This document shows, piece after piece, positions 1 through 11,100 of a stretch of DNA of 64,000 bases. Below the pieces are notes generated by a model that was not told the DNA's origin, did no database searches, and saw only the letters and a program-made list of their open reading frames with translations. Numbering within the stretch: position 1 is the stretch's first letter; every line of letters starts with the position of its first letter. Origin of the DNA: Angiostrongylus vasorum (Eukaryota; Nematoda; Chromadorea; Rhabditida; Metastrongylidae); the NCBI GenBank assembly GCA_018806985.1, contig JADANN010000434.1, positions 868,001 to 932,000 of the forward strand, given 5' to 3'. The position numbers were made by a program, and so were the translations under genes.

Positions 1-150
1 CGATGTGTCGAGCTAGTGCTGCTTTCCTCCCAGACAAGTCTGGTACCAATTTGTCGACCCTGGAGGCATGGAAGGCATGGTGGGCCATAGGTGCTGGGAT
101 CATTTCCAAGTGTGTGTTGCAGGGTGTCTCCGACCACCGCCACACGTGCA
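1..150 (-). repeat. SINE-A (tRNA-headed) copy, cut by window edge
   Basis: Contains the SINE-A body CCTCCCAGACAAGTCTGGTA and, at its right end, the tRNA-like head. SINE-A consensus layout: head with A box (about GTGGCGCAGTGG) and B box (about GGATCGATCCC), body about 200 bp, tail of TTTATCC repeats. Confidence 0.8.
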
Positions 151-1314
151 ATTTGCTCATGCATAGCCTATACTTTCGAAAAATATCTCATCTTTCTGAC
201 CAAGAGGTACCGCTTCGAAAGGGAAACGCAGATGTGCCGATTATCCAATGAGAGGAGGTGAGCGGAACATTAAAGAAATTAGCAAGAGTATGACAGCGTT
301 CATCTAGATGAAGTGCAGATGTGGCTTACATCAGTTAGCTGTTTACACAACTGTAGATTCTTTGTATTTGAATATCAGAGGATAATACTTCCAGGTCACC
401 TTACACAAGCTATTACCATGAATAGCGATCTCAAGCGAAAGGAAGGGAAAACTCCGTTTCTACTATCCAAGTGCCGTATCCGAGTGTTTGACCGCATATA
501 AGAAATGCGTCAACAGTGCTACCTGTTCTAGTTATGCTCATGGAAAATGGACTAGGAACTAGATCGAAGGTGCTTCTACTTCTCTAAAATTTTCAAATAA
601 TGGACAGAATGAAGTTATTGTTGAACATCTTATACTTTTAACCCATCTCATGTTTGATTTGGTCAAATAACCGGATATTTGTTCTGTACATGGGGCGTTT
701 ACAACCCATTTACATTGCAGTCATTGTCCTTGGTAATATGCTGTCTGAAATGACATGTAACTACCATTATATAATCTGTAAATATAAAATATTTACAGGT
801 CTGCAAACAGCTGACTGACATCAGCTGCGTTTTCATTGTATGATTGGCATTAACGAAGTGTATCCTCTTAGCTCTCGAAACTGAGATGTTTTCTAAGCTA
901 TGAACTACACAATTAGGAGTCGTATTATGTTTACCAGTTATATTTCAGAAAATCACGTTTAGGAGCTGTGCATGATGAGTGACATTCCACAACTTTTTCG
1001 AAACATGTATTTTAGCTACCTACGGGACCAGCCGGTTAGTCGCGAGGCTACTTGGTGTGCCCCTGGGTAGCGAAAGGAGATTGAGTGCGGACTAAGGGAA
1101 CCATATGCTTTCCTGAGATGCATGGATCCAGGTGGATCGCCTGTTTCTGCTGCCCCAATATGAGACATGTTTGTGTTTACGTAGACACAGTTTAATGGTG
1201 GTTAATCCATCATATATCCAGACTGTATTATGCAACTAAATTCGGCCAAGAGACTGCAATTATGCATCTGGAAAGTACATGATAGGTTGTTACGAGTCAC
1301 CCTCCAATAAAAAG

Positions 1315-1508
1315 TGCTCTACAAATTGGTACCAGACTTTTCTGAGAGGATAGCAGCACTGGCTTGATACATCGGTAGGCCACCGCGAGTTATCGTAAAG
1401 GTCAGATATGCATCTAGTGACCTCCAAACGATGCTTAATGAAGTCGAATGCATGGCGCATCCCTAAGGGATTGATCAACGCTGAGAGCTTTATCCTTTAT
1501 TCTTTATC
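1315..1508 (+). repeat. SINE-A copy, head missing
   Basis: Begins in the body (AAATTGGTACCAGACTT) and ends GAGAGCTTTATCCTTTATTC. Confidence 0.85.
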
Positions 1509-1754
1509 ACTCTTTCAACTATCTCCACGCACTCCACAGACAGTATCCAGAGATTGATGATTGGTGAAGTCATTCCTTCAGTCGTCCTGGTACGCTTCCA
1601 GATGGCTATTGCTCTTTATAGTTACCGATATCTGTATAACTCACCCGCTCCTCATACTAGTCATCAATTCATTGTATAAGCAACTTATGGTTATTGTCAA
1701 CTTACTGTCTCTCTCTCTCTTTATATTATCTTTACGTATTTATCTAGTCTACAT

Positions 1755-2025
1755 AAGGGATAAAGGATAAAACTGCCGGCAGTGATCAATCCCTGGGAGA
1801 TGCGCCATGCTTTCTACTTCACTGAACATCGTTAAAAGTGATTGAATGCGTATCTGGCCACTCGCGGTGGCCTACCGTTGTCTCGCGTCATTGTTGCTAT
1901 CGTCCCAGACAAGTCTGGTACCAGTTTGCCGATCCTTGAAGGATGGAATGCTTGGTGAACCTGGGGAGCGGGATCGATCCCATGTGTATTGGAAGGTGCC
2001 TTTAGGCACTGCACTATGATGCCAC
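1755..2025 (-). repeat. SINE-A copy
   Basis: Starts with the tail complement GGATAAAGGATAAAACTGCC and contains CCCAGACAAGTCTGGTACCA. Confidence 0.85.
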
Positions 2026-2765
2026 CTAAATAAAGGTTTAATCACGGGAGTTTGAGGTCTTGTATCGCTGCGCTACAAGTATAGGGACCTCCAGGCACAA
2101 GAGCACATTTCACTCACACCATTCTGTCCCTTCATTAAAATCTTTGCTTCTGTAGTTATCAGAGAAAGCTTGTTGATTCCTTGGGATACAAAATACTGTA
2201 GTTGTCGAGAAGCTAATCCCTGGTTAGGCAACAATTCTGCTGTGCAGTATCAAGAAACCCATGACCTGGCGTTTTCACTTCGTTCCTTCAGGCACCTGCC
2301 TGTCTCTATGGATCGTAAGATTTATCAGCTTGTGATTACGTTCCTTGCAGGACATCGGCGAATCATGGGATTCGCTTATTCTTTGCAAGCTGTCCTGATA
2401 GAAATACTGAACGCCTTTCCATCATAGGTCATCATGCTGAGTACGTAAATGGCAATCCGACACCCAAGAACATCGCTAAGCCATCACGAAGCGGTAAACC
2501 GTTAGGATGTGTCAACAATTATGTACGATTCAGGTGTCATAAATGAAACTGTAGTATGAAATCGGTTGCCGCAACCTGTTTCCAACTTTGGAGACCTTTG
2601 TACAAGTATAAAACCTTCCGCACTAAAAACCATGGAGAGCTTTGTCCACGTGTGAAACCACAAGTCCATACCATATAAGAGAAGTGAGCACCATCAACTT
2701 TTGACATTGGGACCATTAACTTACTAATACGTTATCCTTATTACTTACCGTTAGCTTATTTTACC

Positions 2766-3165
2766 TCCCAATGGTCCACCGCCTCATCATGGCTGCGAGT
2801 CGTTCCTGGGTGTCGGACTGCGATGTACAGCGGTGGGATTCATCTTCCCGATAAGTCTTTCTAAGCCGAGGAGCTCGGCGTTTCCATCGGCAAGCCCAAC
2901 TAAAAGTAAAACAATACCAGAATCCACCACCGTCCTGGTACCAAAGTCGCGTGGTGGTAAATCTCGCCCTGATCCACAAAGGCGGCGACCGCCCGGGAAC
3001 GTGATGACCTGGGGCAGACTTTGGCTCGGCTGCTCTCGGGACTCCGGGGAAACCATAATGGCGAAACCGGCAAAACTCCGAAAAGTGGGAATTATGCTGG
3101 GGCACGCACGACTAGTGAGGACTGCCATCCAACTATCCAAGTATCCAAGTAAGCTTACTAACAGT
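2766..3165 (+). repeat. repeat family D copy
   Basis: Consensus parts: CAATGGTCCACCGCCTCATC, GGGTGTCGGACTGCGATGTA, CCTGGGGCAGACTTTGGCTC, GCAAAACTCCGAAAAGTGGG. Frames are open on both strands but not conserved between copies. Possibly the 5' part of a non-LTR element. Confidence 0.7.
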
Positions 3166-4527
3166 TGTCTGCGGCAATAGCCACCAACCATACTGGTCCA
3201 GAACAGTGGAACTGGTACTACTTTGACGACGAAGAAACACATTGAGAATGGAATGAACAATATTTATCCAGAACAAAACAATATGGTTTGTTTCAGTTCT
3301 CTAAGTTTTAAAGACTTGTTTCTAAACATGTCAGTCCGTAACTCTTTGTCTATGACATATTCTGATCTAAGATAGAAGTATTCATACTACATGAAAAAGG
3401 CAGAATCGGGAGACCGCCAACCGATGATGACTTATCTAACCGGACACAACCTGGATAGAGCTCTAAAATAAACTGAATGGAATCACTAGGGAATAGTCGG
3501 CACGAAATTATCTGAACTTTTACGCGGAATGTTAGGAAAAGAAAGGAATGGATAGATATAGGCGAGAAACAACTGGAAACAGAAGACACAAAGCCCACGG
3601 GTAACGGATAGGGTAGGTACACAGGAAGTAGGCTAGAAATGCAGTGCCCTCGTCTAATAAGTTTAGATTTTGATTGAGCTGGACCCATAAAAAAACTATC
3701 ATATTCTATAACTACGTCGAAATAACCAAGCATGTCTGGACGGGACGGGTGCCAGAAACAAATCAGTGTGGAATAGATGTGTAGCCCGCAATACGTTGAA
3801 GATTAGGCATGAGTACACCAGCAGTAGTATCACATCCCAAGTTTAAAAGCAACAAGACATGCCGTACACGAACACACATATCGCGGACTTTTCTCTTTCA
3901 GGTAGAAATGTTACGACATACGCTGTAGAAGAGAAGAAAAGAGCGAAAAAGTAATATGATATTTTTATAACAAAGTATGGAACACAGGAATGCTATCAAC
4001 ATCATCTAATAAATGACACATTCCCGAGAACAACGAGGAACAGAACAGTTAGATGACAGTTCTCTAATTAAACAGTGACGACTAAATGACCAGGCTAAAT
4101 GCGAACCGCGTCATCCGAATCGGTTTCGTAGCTCGTTTCATCCACAATGGACATGGCTGCTTGCGGATTCTGAAATAAGCCTATTTCGTAAAAATAAGGT
4201 AAACAGGGAGACAAATCCAAAGCAACATCTTCCTCAGGTAATATTAATTGTTTATGTGCAAAGCCAGAATGCGTAGTACGAAAGTATGGACTTCACTAAA
4301 ATCAGCAAGAATATGGTAGGATACAGCGGAATGACAACAATCGAATAGCAAAAATAACAAGGCTCGGACTTCGACATAATACTGACTCCAAGCGCGTGTC
4401 TAAAAAAGTTTGAAATTTGGCATTTTACAGAAATTATGTACACTCTTGGCACAATAAAAGAGCACTTTTCGCAAGATAAAAAAGCTCTCAGCAAAGAGTT
4501 GATCTTTCTTGACGGATGAGAATGAGA

Positions 4528-4772
4528 TTAATCCTTGAGGGATGGATAAGCCATGCGTTCGACTTCATTAAGCATCGTTAGAGGTGATTAAATGCATATC
4601 TGGCCATTACAATGAATTGCTGCGGCCCATTGATGTAGCGAGTCAGTGCTGCTATCCACCCTGATTGGTTTGGTACCAATTTACCGACCCCGAAGGGATG
4701 GAAGGCTTGGTGAGCTTGAAGCGCAGGGTCGAACCCATGTGTATTGTAGTGCACCTCTAACCACTCTGTTAC
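4528..4772 (-). repeat. SINE-A copy just 3' of dlk-1
   Basis: Contains GAGGGATGGATAAGCCATGC and a degenerate head (CTAACCACTCTGTTACACG). It begins 220 bp beyond the dlk-1 stop. Confidence 0.82.
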
Positions 4773-4992
4773 ACGTGCTCCTATATTTTTCATAAATTTT
4801 TTTATATTTCGACAATTCAAGCAATCGAAAAAAGTGGTAAAATATGGGAAAGTTAGCAGCATCATGGGTGGGTGGTTCCAGGTAGCCTGCGCTTCAACAT
4901 TCAATCCGTTAGGACGTTGCTCAAGGATGTCCTTGATAAGCGGGTTTTGTGAAAAATTTTCATCGCGCATTCTAAAACGGTAACTTATGACT

Positions 4993-5170
4993 CTACACAA
5001 CTGAACTCACCGACTGCGTTCGTCGATGTCCTCTGATAGTGTTCTTGACGGCTTGTACTCGTCGTTCCTTATCGCTGAGGCCGTCGGAATGCATAGCGCC
5101 CTGTTCAAGCGATCGCTCCAACGACGATGCCATTGTCGACGACGACGTCAACATTAACAGCTCACGTCTT
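4993..5170 (-). CDS. dlk-1: dlk-1 exon 20, regulatory hexapeptide and C-terminus
   Basis: Acceptor AATTTCTAG, entering in phase 2. Encodes LERSLEQGAMHSDGLSDKER, then ends VKNTIRGHRRTQSVSSVV and TAG (4995-4993). SDGLSD is the regulatory hexapeptide known from the long DLK-1 isoform. A strong GTGAGT (5010-5005) followed by TTTTAG could remove 39 nt and give a different tail. Confidence 0.85.
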
Positions 5171-8100
5171 CTAGAAATTTCTTACAGTAATAAAAGCAAT
5201 AAAAATGAGCTATCACTACATGCCCTTTATCTAAACCAACGGTCACATAATTTCTAGTCGGTTTTCGAAGCGATATGATTAGCAACCACTATCCTCTCTA
5301 ATAAACTAGAACATTTGACCACACCTCATACTCAATAACAGTTTTGTTTTAAACTAGTTTGCTAGTTATGGCCAAATTCAATAAAAAATATCTGCACTGA
5401 AATGTCCCGGCGTTAGGAAGCGTCCAGTTGTCTCCGATATTACCGTATACCAAGTCATTTCCAGCATGGAAGTTAAAAACCACACCGTTTCTCGGCGTTG
5501 TCCTCTTCACTACTGGTTTTTGTCAAGGCGCTGGAAGCTTTCTGCGAGTCCAAAGAGGAGTCAAGAGTATTTCTGTAATTATGAAATCTGAGTTTCAACT
5601 AATACAGCAGCCAGAGTAGTGCCAGAATAAATTGGTGCTCACCCATTTTCCTCATCTTTTTCATCATCCGCGCTGTTTTCAGACGACGCATCCTCCGACT
5701 GAGTTCGTCGATCAGATGTCGGATTGTTTGAGTCAAGAGCGGAGGAGACAACAACACTCGTTAAGGGCTGTCCGAACGGTTTTCTGACAGAGAGAGAGTT
5801 TGAATGTTCACATGATCCGACGACAACAGTTGAAGATGTCAGAACAAACGTACGCACGATTACTACTCCCAATGGAAAAGCAATGAAAGACGGCAACAAA
5901 TTATACTTCTACGACACGACTTTCCCAAAGTGAACTTATCAGATAAGTCACAACTTTACCAAAAAGCCTTCTTCAAATAACAAATATGCTTTCAATAGGA
6001 CAACTACGTAAAATCAATGTGCTCTTAGGAGAAGAGCAAGAGATATTTTTCCTCGGAAAGCAAGAATGGTTCTAAAAACATCTTTTGTGAGTGCTACAAC
6101 TACTACTTATTTACTTTGACAACAGTCAACGTTAACGTTGCGCGACTTAGGGCATTCTTTAAAAGTATGTTTAATTCCCAGGATCGACTTTCTATTAACC
6201 TCGGCATTGGAATATGAATGCGTCGTTTTCTTGTTCAGCAATCGCGAGGTTATTAAACAGTAAGTTTAATCCTCACATAACAACACGAGAAGCAGAATTC
6301 TCAATGTCATTTGATAGGCGATTTTCGGACACAGTCGAAACCATTTCAGAAGTATTCCCAGCTGTATTAATTCCTTCTTGGTAAGAAGGAGATACCGGAA
6401 GGTTTGAAACACTCAGCTCAGCTAAATTTTTATACGGAGTTGGCGAACGGTGATGATGTTTTTGGATCGACGAACCATTTCTGGAAAACATGTTTGTATT
6501 ATCTGATTTAAAAGTGATTCAAAATGTTAGAAGCTCTAATCAAATTAAACCAAACGTCCCACGAAATGCAACTGATTATTCAGCAAGAAATTTCGCGACA
6601 AATGTGAAGACCTATGTTCAATCAACTTTGGTCCTGAAGGAGGAAAAAGGACAAAATTGCTTTTCACTCAACGGTTCTCGCCCTTGTACAACAAAACACT
6701 GAACAATCTTGTCATTTGTCGCGATTGAAACTTCTGTTTTCAGTCCGTCGCTGGGCTTCCTAATGGAAACGCCGGGCTCCTTCTCGCCTTGGAAGTCCGT
6801 GCCGGGTGGATGAATCCCCCGGTGTACATCGCAGTCCGACATCCAAGAACACCTCCTAGCCACGAAAAGGCGGTAAACCGACGGTGGTGGAGGAAAAAGG
6901 AGGTGGAAGAGGAGGAGGAGGAGGGAGAAAGGAGGAGGAGAAGGAGGAGGAGGAGGAGGAGGAGGAGGAGGAGGAGGAGGAGGAGGAGGAGGAGGAGGAC
7001 AGGGGGGAAGGGGGGGAGGATGAACTTAAAGTAATCGTATCTAACCTCTTTATGACATGAGATAAATGGAGGAGAGGAGGAGGAGGAGGAGGAGGAGGAG
7101 GAGGAGGAGGGAGGAGGGGGACGGGGGAAGGGGGGAGGATGAACTTAAAGTAATCGTATCTAATCTCTTTATGACATGAGATAAATTTAAGAATATTGCG
7201 TATTGCGAAATCATGAACTCTGCTTACCGTTTACGCCGACAATAATTCTCGTTAGTGCAATCACAACAGCATTCTGCGTCCACCTGCATCTGTGATAGGT
7301 AGTGCATTTGAGACGGATATGAAGCCCGATGTTGCTTGCTGCGATCTGAACGGTTATAAATTACGAATAGCTTTTTATGATTGCCTTTATGCTGATGGAG
7401 ATTGAACGGAAATAGATGATAATGAAAAAATCGCCTGAAAATACATTCAAGGCAATCAATAGGTGAACACGCGTGCTGATGTTAGTGTATGTTCTTTCTG
7501 GCTCTTTTGCCTCACAGCCTTTTTTGTTTCACTTCTTATTCTCAGGTTCACAACAACACAGATACGAAGTATAAAAAGAATAGAAGGATAAAACCCTCGG
7601 CGTCGATCAATTCCTGAGGGATGCGCCACGTGTTCAACTCCATGAAGCATCGTTAGAGGTGACTGAATGCACATCTGGCCTATATAATGGCTCGCGGTTG
7701 CCCAGCGATGTAAGGAGTCAATGCTGATATCCTCCCAAACATGCTCGGAACCAATATGCCGACCCAGAAGAGATGGAAAGTTTGGTGAGTCTGGGACACG
7801 GCATCGAACCAATGTGTATTTGCAGGGAGGCTCTAACCACTATTCCGGATTCCACGAATGTATACCGAATGCTTCCTCATTGAACCAGCTCACAGATGAT
7901 AATCCACTGTTGATAAGTTAGCGCAGTAGTTAATGATGCAATCAATCATGAAGGAAACAAGGTTCTAGCTTGAGCACCTCTTCAACGCTCTCCCACAAGA
8001 GAACGTCCTAACTCAATTCTCTCCAAGCTCGCAAGGAGAATAGGTTCGACCGGTACGATATTCATGAAGAAGATGAAATCTTTAGGCAGCAGCCATACAA

Positions 8101-11100
8101 CACACAGAATGTTCCAAGAGCTTTGTAGACGATGAGTACGAAGAGAACGAATATAATGCAAGAAGGGCTGAGATCCGTACAACAGATGAGATGACGAGTC
8201 ATGTGAAAGAAAAGGTGCAACTTATAACGTGAAAGTAGTCGTAGAACATTGAAGCTAATAACAACCACATCACAGACTTGTAACAACCTCGTTTAAGCTT
8301 GTTAGTATAGTAAAACAGTCATAATAGCTTATTTTGTAACAAAGCAAAACAAATTCGAGTATGTTTGAAAAGGTGGGAACGAATTTGTTTTCGGAAAACT
8401 GTAACGAATTTGTTTTCGAAAAACTAAGTGCTTTCATAATATGTAGCTTATTTCATTCCCTACTAGTTACTGACTCTAAAGTACTAAAAATATCATTCAT
8501 AGGAGTTGATATTTCTTTCCTGTAGATGTGACCTTTTCGTTAGTAGTAGGGGTATCTAATTTCTGCATAACATCCACACTCAATATCGCTTTAGTCACCA
8601 GTGTCACAACAGAAATACCAGCAAAACAAAGCAAAATGGAAAGCAAAATATCTATAAGAGACGTTACCTTAAGACTGGTGAACGATGACCCTCACTGGAC
8701 AATTCAATTAATTATATCCACACATATTTCGTTTCCTTTAAGGCAATATCAGTTGAGAGTTCGGTAAATCAACTTTTCTATTTACAGTGAGTAAATGGAA
8801 AGGAATTTTGTTTATCTACTTCTTCAAAACTCGAAGCCTCCACTCACTTTGTGGTACTCGAGCTGGGCTATCACGTTGGAAGGTTGACGAACGTTTTGCT
8901 CTTCGCCATTGGACCACACGATTTTCCGACCATCGACCGTCTACGGTGCGCAACAACGTCTACGAAAACATGAAGTTAGTTTCTCGAATAAACATGAGGA
9001 ATTACTATTGAGTCAGTAGAACCCTTATGACTAATCCCAAATCCCAACCAGAACTGTTTCCCTGCGCTAAAGCGATCCTCGAGTTCGAGTTCTTTTACTA
9101 AAGAACGCCTATCCATAGCATTATAAAGGAAGTTGTCTAAATGTAAAATACCTGCTGTCCAGTTGGCAACGGTGCGGGCTCATTCCACATTTGTACACCA
9201 CTGTCCTCAGACATACCGCTGGTTCGTGCTGGTGAATTCCGTACCAAATCAGCACAGTACTGTGACGAGAACGAGTGTCGCATGCAAGGACTGCGCGAGA
9301 ACGCTAGAATAAAGAACTATGGAACTCAGACACTACAGTTTACTCCATCGTATATATCAGTGTGAAATGCTACTACTTTCACAAATCTATGATAAAGCCA
9401 AGGCTAAATATCGTCGCAGAATTTCAGAGAAAAGTTAACAATCTAGGAAATCTTTAGAAAAACACTATTGATTGGGATAAATAGCGATAACAATATTAAT
9501 GATGATAATGAAGCATCCGTTAGGTCTCCTTCAGTCTGATAAATTCAAGCTCTTACATTTTGAGAAACAATCTTCTCAACGACAACCTTAACAGTTTACG
9601 GTATCTCAATGAGGAAGCCGTAGTCTCTCATCTTAGTTGCGGATATCTTCCTTTATTGAGTTACACAACGTTAGTGTAAAAAAGATTTACAACCAATAAT
9701 CTGGACATTCAATTTCTTCAGCAGATTACCCTGAAGTGAGAAAAAGTTCCAAAGATTTATAAACAAGCCTAGGCTTGTTTATAATTTACCTGCAAACAAC
9801 TGCCAATTGCTATAGTTTTGGAACACTCTCAGCGGAAAAGCAGAAAACCCTCCTCTCATTTGTAAGTGCTGGCGGTGACCAACTGAGAACATTAGTTGTT
9901 TCAGGAAACCAAGAATACTCTTGCTAAACTAGCATAATACCACTCAAATAAAAAGCCTACTGGGATCCACAAAACTTCGTGAAGATGGGTTACCTGGGAA
10001 ACGGTGAGGTTAGGGGTGAACCCTGGATAGATGAATAGAAAAAGAGACCTCGTACTTGACCTGATACACAGGTGGAATCAGTATCTAGGATTTTTTCTCC
10101 GTATCTGGGAAAACTGTGTGTTCGGATGAAGCTAGAGCAAACTAATTGCTTCTCATACTTGATTCACGCCAAGTGAAAAGAATAATCATGAGTGTACCTG
10201 GGTCGGGAAGTGATCGCGATGAAGAACAATCAATGAAGTTCTAGAACTCAGCAAAAGATAAGGGCGGATTGAGAAAATTACAACAGCATTGAAAATGTGG
10301 TGGAACAGATGGGAGATACCCCGATGCACGCATACCTTTTGACTGCTCGATTAATTCTGCATGACGTACGATCAAAGACCTGGACTTTATCTAAGCAAAA
10401 TAAAGCAGTGGTTAGCAACAACGAACGCGTTGTCGAGAGGTAGATGCTAGGAATATACCGGATCACAACGATGTTACATCTAATAAGATGCCCAGATATG
10501 GATGGAGTGGACACGTATTGTACCTTAAGGACAATCGGTGGACACAAGGGTTAGCTAATAAACAGCATGAAGACCATCGAACATAAGGTTGGACTTTCGC
10601 ATGACAATCCTCGAAGGAAGAATGATGCCCTTAGTCCACCGCAAGCGATAAAAACATACTCGAACGTTCTGAAATTTCTGAAATTAAACAGGAATGAATG
10701 GGAACTCTGTTGGAGTTCGTTAGATTATTTGACAGTCAATGGGAACACAAGTTACGAGCAGAACCATAAAAAATCTTCACATTAGAAAATGACCCATGAG
10801 CAATTCCTTGCAAGTAAATCCAAGTATTACACATGTTCCAACAGTGAGCAACCTAACTGTACACTTATACTGCAACCTTCGATAAGTAGGTCTTCAGAAT
10901 ACTACACTTTCCGTTAGAGACGCATGTGGTCGGAAGCGCCCTGCAACACACACGTGGAATCGAACACCGCGCCCATGGCCCACCAAGCCCTCCATCCCTC
11001 CGGGGTCAGCAAATTAGTACCAGACTTGTCTGGGAGGATAGCAGCACTGACTCGATACATCGGTAGGCCAGCCCGAGTCATTGTAAAGGTCAAATATGTA

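Larger units (their letters stand above)
1..4992. other. region 3' of dlk-1, no gene found
   Basis: Apart from the SINE-A and family D copies I see no exon with coding character and matching splice sites here. The open frames up to 157 codons at 2787-3260 are inside a family D repeat. Confidence 0.6.

Noticed and set aside
2787..3260. 157-codon minus frame
   Set aside because: Lies in repeat family D, and the frame is not conserved in the other copies.
4578..5000. 140-codon minus frame beside the dlk-1 3' end
   Set aside because: Mostly SINE-A sequence fused to the dlk-1 3' flank.
6789..7034. Open frame with a long arginine run
   Set aside because: It is the translation of the GGA microsatellite within a dlk-1 intron.
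8528..8767. 80-codon plus frame at 8.5 kb
   Set aside because: No motif or splice support, and it lies inside a dlk-1 intron.
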